From Cynocephalus volans (lineage: Eukaryota > Chordata > Mammalia > Dermoptera > Cynocephalidae), in contig NC_084472.1 of the NCBI RefSeq assembly GCF_027409185.1, forward strand, positions 20,694,524 through 20,758,523: a stretch of 64,000 bases of DNA, given 5' to 3'. Each line of letters opens with the position of its first letter. Positions within the stretch are counted from its first letter, which is position 1. Positions 58,801 through 64,000 of the stretch are shown piece after piece. The position numbers and the translations under genes are program-made. The notes below the pieces were generated by a model. That model was not told where the DNA came from. It was given only the letters and a program-made list of their open reading frames with translations, and did not search any database.

Positions 58801-59658
58801 ATACATATGTGCACTGGTCAACTGTAGATGTTGTAGGAAATATAAACATTGATTTATGGCATGGTCCTAATCCTCAGGACAGACAAATTAAAAGATGACT
58901 ATGATATAAAGTAGAATGTAGTTAGTGCACGAGAGAGGGAGACATGAGCAAGGTGTCAGGACAGTGCAGATGACAGAGGAGTCACTTCTGCCAAGGAACT
59001 TCCCAGAAAAGTGACATGGAAGAAGTGGCTTTTTGACCTTGGTGCAGAATGAGGAGGAAGTGAATAGACTTCTCAGCAGAAGACAGGAGGACATTCTAGG
59101 AAGAAAGAAAGCTGTTGGCAAAGAGGAAGAGATGTGAATGTGTAGGTTGTGTTTGGGGAGGGGTGGCCATGCTGTCTGTGTTGGATCATGCACATAATGA
59201 TAACTTATGTCATATATGGTTGGAAATACAGGTCAGGATCTGTACTTAATTTGGAAATTAATAAGAAGCCACCGAAGGTACAATGTTCATGACAGCTATT
59301 ACAAAAATAGCATTTAAAGAGTGTGTAGGAAATCTGTCCCGAGCTGCTTGATGAAATACCATGAATTTCTAAATTATGATCAAGACAGTTTTAGCAAATT
59401 CAGATACCTCATTGTGTTGCATACTGTTTAGAATATGCCTCTTTGTATGCGTTGATGTGTGTTTTTTTTTAACCCTTAATTTTTCCCCATGCAGGTCTGA
59501 TCTCCATTCCTTTGTACATCCCTCACATGCTGTTCGACTGGGATTTTGGAAAGAAACTCTGTGCATTTTGGCTCATTACTGACTATCTTTTGTGTACAGC
59601 GTCTGTATATAACATTGTCCTCATCACCTATGATCGATACCAGTCAGTCTGTAACGCT
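52693..59658 (+). CDS. HRH4: HRH4, histamine H4 receptor (5' part, coding exons 1-2 of 3)
   Basis: Joined exons 52693-52882 and 59495-59658 encode residues 1-118; the remaining two thirds (TM4 to the C-tail, one exon in human) must lie beyond the window. This is a class A GPCR. The N-terminus has sequons at N5 and N14. TM1 (about 17-40) has the GN motif (G31-N32). TM2 has NLAISD with D60 as the 2.50 aspartate. C86 is the conserved disulfide cysteine before TM3. D93 is Asp3.32, the amine-binding residue, and D110-R111-Y112 is the DRY motif. Known role: Gi/o-coupled histamine receptor on eosinophils, mast cells and other blood cells, driving calcium signals and chemotaxis. It lies 23.5 kb downstream of IMPACT, same strand, as in human. 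Assignment to H4 over H3 rests on near-identity of NLRHRS-YFFLNLAISDFFVG and TDYLLCTASVYNIV with the H4 protein. Confidence 0.96.
53047..53142 (+). repeat. CYN SINE, monomer with nearly intact tRNA shape
   Basis: GGCTGGTTAACTCAGTTGGTTAGAG to ACCAGCC: the 7-bp acceptor stem pairs perfectly and the T arm (ACAGG/CCTGT, 7-base loop) is intact, but the anticodon arm is about three bases short. A-rich tail follows. HRH4 intron 1. Confidence 0.88.
53265..53369 (+). repeat. CYN SINE with 14-bp target duplication
   Basis: GGGGCTGGCCCATGGATCAC..GGGTTAAGATCCCCTTACCTG, A-tail of 17. Flanks AAAATAAGTCCAGA (53251-53264) and AAAATAACTCCAGA (53370-53383). Confidence 0.92.
53384..53999 (+). other. HRH4 intron 1, 5' part
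   Basis: AT-rich, nothing recognised. Confidence 0.4.
54000..54900 (+). repeat. L2 LINE fragments
   Basis: CTACCATGTGTGAGTACTG at left and CTTTGGAGGACGGGTAGAATTTCCATAGGCAGAGATGGGG further on are L2 3'-region wording. Old and diverged. Confidence 0.55.
54901..56229 (+). other. HRH4 intron 1, middle
   Basis: No assignable repeat. 55180-55760 is GC-richer than its surroundings and includes CTACGTCATAG, a possible CRE half-site, which alone is weak evidence for an enhancer. Confidence 0.35.
56230..56608 (-). mobile_element. MLT1-type MaLR LTR
   Basis: Minus reading begins TGCTATGGACTGGATGTTTG; plus strand holds GGCTGCCATAACAAAGTGCC and TTCTGGAGGCTGGAGACATC, standard MLT1 words. Confidence 0.85.
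56790..57200 (+). repeat. L2 LINE fragment
   Basis: TATTCATCCAACAATTATTT..GAGGTGCTGGAGATACAGCA..CAAGTGCAAAGGACCTGAGG. Confidence 0.7.
57201..58589 (+). other. HRH4 intron 1, 3' part
   Basis: Contains a (CA)n/(CG) microsatellite at about 57976-58030. Otherwise nothing recognised. Confidence 0.4.
58590..58800 (+). repeat. MIR SINE
   Basis: GCCTGGTTTCAAATCCAGTC..CTTTTCTGAGCTTCAGGTTC..AAGATTAAATGGGGTGATG..TGTCTGGCATATGG. Confidence 0.7.
58900..59260 (+). repeat. L2-like LINE fragment
   Basis: GA-rich L2 3' wording: CCAAGGAACTTCCCAGAAAAG..AATGAGGAGGAAGTGAATAG..GGACATTCTAGGAAGAAAG. Confidence 0.5.
59495..59658 (+). CDS. HRH4: HRH4 coding exon 2
   Basis: Completes Gly64 and encodes LISIPLYIPHMLFDWDFGKK through DRYQSVCNA118. 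Acceptor CATGCAG, donor GTAAGT, phase 0 at the end. Covers extracellular loop 1, TM3 and the DRY motif. Gln after DRY and Leu65 also occur in the rodent receptor as I recall it, so they are not anomalies; Cys116, where human has Ser, looks lineage-specific. Confidence 0.95.
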
Positions 59659-60364
59659 GTAAGTCAAAACATTTATTTGTCTTCTTTAGAAGATTACGTA
59701 AATGTAAATTTTGGGTCCCTAAGCAAAAGTTTTTTTAAGTCTAAATTTTTGTTTAATTGACTGACCTTACTGACCCCTATCCTTTTGTTATTTGGCATAA
59801 GATCCTCATTGGCCCTTTGTGTGATTTGGTTAAGTCACTCCCCTATGTACCATTAAAATGGGAAGGTGTCACAGAAGTTGTCACAAGTGGTATACTGAGT
59901 TCGTGGTAGGTTGGATACACATGAGGTTCCCTGTGGATTTATCAGTTCTACTCCATAGACCATTTGAGGCCTGAATATTTTCCTCAGGATGGAACCTGGT
60001 GGGCAAGTAGAAAGAATCCCAGACTTTTGAATGTGATGAGAAAACCAATCCTGAATGGCCGAAGGAAAAGACAGTATATGGGAAAGCTATAGTTTATATG
60101 GTGGGACCAGCCAGAAGGATCAAGTCCCAATGCTAGTTTCGGATCTGTGCGAAGAAAGTCTAAACTTATCCAAAATTTGGAATAGTTTCATCAATGAATA
60201 AGTGACAGTTCTTAAGCAAACTAAATTTCTCAGCAACAGAACAAAGGAGAAATGAAGGTTGATGTTAGGACATGGGACCAAAGAAATATGGGGCAGTATC
60301 TTAAATCTTTGAGGCCTAGATGGGAAACTTCCTTTACTCTCTAGTCTCAAGGACTCAACTCTTC

Positions 60365-60590
60365 AGGGAAACACTGTGTGCCAGGCATTTTGCTAAGTGC
60401 TGGGATATAAACATGAACAAGCAAAGTCAATTTTTGAGGCGCGTGATCATGTGGAGGCAGATCTAGAAACAAATGGGTTCAGTACAGTGAACTAAGTGCT
60501 GTGCCGGTGGCATTGAGAGGACAGTGACAGCTCTGACCTGGGGGGGAGGACGGTGTGGCCTGGAGGCTGACAGAATTGGAGGGTGTATTA
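60365..60590 (+). repeat. L2 LINE fragment
   Basis: GTGTGCCAGGCATTTTGCTAAGTGCTGGGATATAAACATGAACAAG. Confidence 0.65.
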
Positions 60591-61200
60591 GATCAGGCAA
60601 GGGATAAACTGCCATAACAAAGAGACTCCAAGATGCAGAGGCTCAAGCAAGATAGTTTATTTTTCTCTCACAGAACAATCCAGGAAAAGTGGGAGGCTGT
60701 GCTCCAGAAACTCACCCAGGGACCCCTCAAACTTTATAGTAAAACGGCCAGATAGTAAATATTTTCAGCTTTGCAGGACCTGTGGTCTCATCGCAACTGC
60801 TAAAATCTGCCATTGTAGCACAACAACAGCCATAGATGATACGTAAAAAATGTACTTGGCTGTGTTCCAATAAAACATTATTTACCAACAGGTGATGGGC
60901 CACATTTGTTCTATGGACAGTAGTTTGCTAGCTCCTACTCTAGGTCATTATCCTCTTCTGCATGGTCAAAGTCAGGTTGCTGTCACACCAGGCTCCAGAC
61001 AAGAAGGGGAAAGGGCAGAAGTCCAGAGCAAGGGGTTTTCTTCTAACCAAGTAGTGCAGGATCACACAATCATTTCCACTCGCATTTTATTGGTGAAACT
61101 TAGTCACGTGGTCCCCCCTTGCTGCAAGGGAAGCTGAGGAACATGGTCTCTAGCTGAGCTGCCATCTGGCCAGGAGGAAGGGGAGAATAAATGTGGAGGG
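60591..61200 (-). repeat. LTR-like repeat interrupted by a hAT fragment
   Basis: TGCCATAACAAAGAGACTCC..TTATTTTTCTCTCACAGAAC continues at 60945 with CATTATCCTCTTCTGCATGG after the hAT segment. Probably MaLR-related, family uncertain. Confidence 0.45.
60735..60940 (+). mobile_element. hAT-Charlie fragment
   Basis: GGCCAGATAGTAAATATTTTCAGC..GGCTGTGTTCCAATAAAACA..GATGGGCCACATTTG, the same family as 34708-35010. Confidence 0.78.
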
Positions 61201-61324
61201 ACCTCCGGCTATCTTCACCACTTGGGGTAGGGTACACCATTAATGCCAGGATCCACTGCAGTTCGTAGCAGTCAAGCTATGGAGAGCGTGCAGATGAGTT
61301 TGTATCAGCAATTCAGATGCCTGT

Positions 61325-61600
61325 CATCTCACATTTTTCAAACTATAGGTCTTAACCCAGTATTGAGTCATGAAATCAATTCAGTGGGTTGTGACCAGTT
61401 GCTTTTTTTAAAAAATGAAAAATATGAAATGAAACAAAGAAGAACAGAATATAAAAATTAGGGTAGAAAATATCAGAGTATCTTGTACATAAATAAAGTA
61501 TTGTTTTATGAATAATTCTGTGTACTAGGTTATGATATAAAATATACTTTTTACCTCAGGTCACAGTCAAATATTTAAAAAATAGTGCTCTGATTCAGAA
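61325..61600. repeat. DNA-transposon-like repeat
   Basis: GAGTCATGAAATCAATTCAGTGGGTTGTGACC and the following A-rich run match a known placental MER-type hAT element as I recall it. Confidence 0.5.
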
Positions 61601-62454
61601 CCTTTTCCATTTGTACTTTAAATTTTCCTTTCTTTCTGGGTGAGCATCTCTCTTTAATCTTCACTGGTTGCTCCTAAGACTTCCTTCAATGGTTGTCTGA
61701 GCTTTTGAGTCTACCTTCGGGTTTGTAGGCAGAGAAGCAATACCTTGCCCAGTTAAAAACAGTGCTTAGACATTTCAGAGAGATGAGAAATGATGCCCAG
61801 AAGGAAGTGGATCGTTTTTTAAAATCCTGGTCTTGTCCTAGGAATTCCCCTGGCAGTGCAGGCTGTAAATCAGTGATGGATGGGTTGACTAGATCCTGAG
61901 TCCCTAGTGTGCAGCGCAGAGTTGAATAAGTAACAAGGGCTCCACAAATGAATGCACTAACGCTGGTGGGGAGCTCAGGCAGCACTTGCACCTCTGCTGA
62001 CTGACAGTTCACAGGCAGCCACGTGAGACTGGAAAGAAGCCTTCGCAGACCCCATAGGAAGTGGTACTAGGGAAACTGAGCTCTTCCTGTAGCTGAAAGT
62101 AGAGAAGACAGTGATAGAGTACGGGTGGGCTGGGCCTGGGAAATGGAAATCTGACAATAATTTGGAAAAGAAAAGCTCAGTGTAAATGGCAGCACATGAT
62201 TACGGTGCTCAGAGAAGTTTTCTGGAGGGGCCGATTCCAGAAAACTAGAGTAAGAGTAGCTGGAGTGCCTACTGTAAGAGTAGATGGGGAAGCATAACAG
62301 CAGGGCTAGACCACAGCTGGAGAGAATGGAGGTTAAAGTGTATGCAGAGTTGAGAGAGTAAGACAATTTCATTATGCACAGATGAAGGAAAAAGCTTGGC
62401 AGTAAAATCAAGATCGTGAAAGTATTGTTGCGGTGAGGACTGGCTAGGTCACTG
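61601..62454 (+). other. HRH4 intron 2, nothing recognised
   Basis: Mixed sequence with no assignable repeat or exon. The expected third HRH4 exon is not here. Confidence 0.4.
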
Positions 62455-62896
62455 TGTTAGTTTGCTAGGGCTGCCATAACAAAGAACTATGAACTGGGTT
62501 GCTAACAAAGAACTACAAACTGGGTTGATAAAACAACGGCAATTTAGTCTCTTATCACTCTGGAGGCTAGAAGTTTGAGGTCAAGGTGTCAACAGGGCCA
62601 TCTTCTCTTTGAAAGCTCCAGGAGAACCTGTTCCATACCTTTCTCTCAGCTTCTGGTGCTGCCGGCCATCCTTGGAGTTCCTTGCCACTCTAGTCTCTGC
62701 CTCCACTGTCACATGGTGTCCTCTCCATGTGTCTGTGTCTCTGATTTTTCTTCTTTAAGACACCAGTCCTGTAAGGACCTCATCTTAACTTGATTGCATC
62801 TGCAAATATCATGTTTCGAAATAAAATCACATTTGCAGGTACTGGTGGTTAGGACTTCAATGTGTCTTTTTAGGAGATACAATTTAATCCACAACA
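62455..62896 (-). mobile_element. MLT1-type MaLR LTR with internal 26-bp duplication
   Basis: Minus reading begins TGTTGTGGATTAAATTGTAT; plus strand starts TGTTAGTTTGCTAGGGCTGCC. Two adjacent 26-bp units (62478-62503, 62504-62529) differ at three positions. Confidence 0.85.
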
Positions 62897-64000
62897 GGAA
62901 CTTCGAGTGGTCTGCAATCCCATCTCATTATTAACACTAGCAAGTTCCAGTGGCTGCTTGGCCTCAGAAAAGAAACCTGACTGACAGGATGTTTAGATAT
63001 TTTATTGGGGTGGGGAATAAAGAAGAAGAAGAGGCAATATCCTGAATAATGGACATGCTCTGTGGTGGGTGAGAAATCGACCACTGATTAATTTCAGAGA
63101 GGCCACCCCGACCAGTCTGGGTCTGGATTCAAGCAATGCCTGAGCTGTCTGTGTGTCAGTAATGCTCCCCAGAGATGGAGAGATTGGCATCCTCTTCCCA
63201 AATCCCTTAGATGTCCATGACCTCAGTCGGCCTTATGCATAATGGAAGAGAGATCACTTTCCAGCATATTGCATTATATCATTACAAAGGCTGAACAGAG
63301 CAACTAAAAAACTAAGTGCAGTTTTATGACCCTCTGGGTATTGTTACTATCTTCATAATCATTAGATTTAGTGCAAGAGATGTATTAATTAGTGGCAAGA
63401 GGAGGCAGAAAAGTGTACTGTGTAAGAGAGCTTGTGGTCAGCACCATATATTCATTTTAGCTAAGTCTCAGAAATATCAGTAATTTGTGGGGAAAAACCT
63501 CACTTTCATACCGTTTCAAGAAAAAACTTAGTTGTATTTTCAAAAAATTAACCAGATTCCTTTTACCTCCTGCTAATTGGTGAGCCCTTCTCAGCATGTA
63601 CAATCCATCAAAGAAGTACAGTGCTGGACAATGTTGCACCCCTTTAAAAAATAAGAAAACATTGTAGAATGAGACTTAAAAACTCACAGAGAAAATCGTA
63701 CAAGACATGGTGAAAAGGGGCATGTTCCAATTTCATGGGTCGATCATTTTCTTTCCTGTGAGTTAGGAAATCAAACATGGAACATTTGAACTAGAAGGAA
63801 ACTTACTGATCTAAAAGAGGTTCAGAGAGGTAGTCTGTGCCAGGTTCCCTTAGAAAATTCTTGGTTCATATGTTTATCTCTCACATAGGGTGGTTGACCT
63901 TAGACGTCTTTAGATTTGGGAGATATTCTTAGAGATTTCAGGATTGATTCAGGGATGACAGGTCCTGTGATGTGAGGGACAATCCTCACTCATAGAATCT
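62897..64000 (+). other. HRH4 intron 2, right end of window
   Basis: No exon, RNA gene or clear repeat recognised. Confidence 0.4.

Larger units (their letters stand above)
52883..59494 (+). other. HRH4: HRH4 intron 1
   Basis: 6,612-bp phase-1 intron between GTAAGT and CATGCAG. Content is given in the separate repeat entries. Confidence 0.93.

Noticed and set aside
59659-64000. Search for HRH4 coding exon 3
   Set aside because: No frame encodes TM4-TM7 or the long third loop of the H4 receptor; the exon must lie to the right of the window.
1-64000. CRISPR arrays, operons, toxin-antitoxin or phage-like systems
   Set aside because: No such architecture; gene structure and repeats are mammalian throughout.

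Overview
This is a mammalian chromosome segment: spliced genes with GT-AG introns, a CpG-island promoter, about half the sequence in interspersed repeats, and no prokaryotic features. Two protein genes are recognisable, both on the + strand and in the order known from human chromosome 18q11: IMPACT, complete with 11 coding exons from 4822 to 29161, and the start of HRH4 (histamine H4 receptor), with coding exons 1 and 2 at 52693-52882 and 59495-59658. The last HRH4 coding exon must lie beyond the right edge. The predicted IMPACT protein has 318 residues; the visible HRH4 part has 118.

The likely host is a colugo (Dermoptera). At least 14 short tRNA-Ile-like SINEs are present as monomers and dimers. 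Their A-box and B-box regions and 'GGCCGGTTAGCTCA' start match the CYN family described from flying lemurs. They lack the non-tRNA tail I recall for rhinolophoid bat SINEs. Around them are ordinary placental repeats: L1, L2, MIR, MaLR LTRs, Tigger and hAT elements. The species call is inference from memory of repeat families.

Layout: 1-4380 is 5' flank with CYN copies. 4380-5120 is the IMPACT CpG island and exon 1. 4858-29092 holds IMPACT exons and introns, with a nested repeat pile in intron 5. 29162 to about 29890 is the IMPACT 3' UTR. 29.9-52.4 kb is intergenic and mostly repeats: L1M fragments, three MaLR or hAT insertions, and one long minus-strand L1 (about 37.6-43.85 kb) split by a 722-bp solo LTR, followed by a mosaic of LTR-like and unassigned sequence. 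52.4-59.7 kb is the HRH4 promoter, exon 1, intron 1 and exon 2. The rest is HRH4 intron 2 with more old repeats.

The two genes do not form a pathway. IMPACT is a cytosolic brake on GCN1-dependent activation of the kinase GCN2; HRH4 is a Gi-coupled receptor of immune cells. I found no previously undescribed biological system. The points most worth checking are a 41-bp tandem duplication just upstream of HRH4, an ATG-TGA start-stop overlapping the HRH4 start codon, a tandem splice acceptor at IMPACT exon 7, absence of obvious tandem repeats in IMPACT intron 1, a deletion with templated filler inside the L1, and a solo LTR with 6-bp target duplications.
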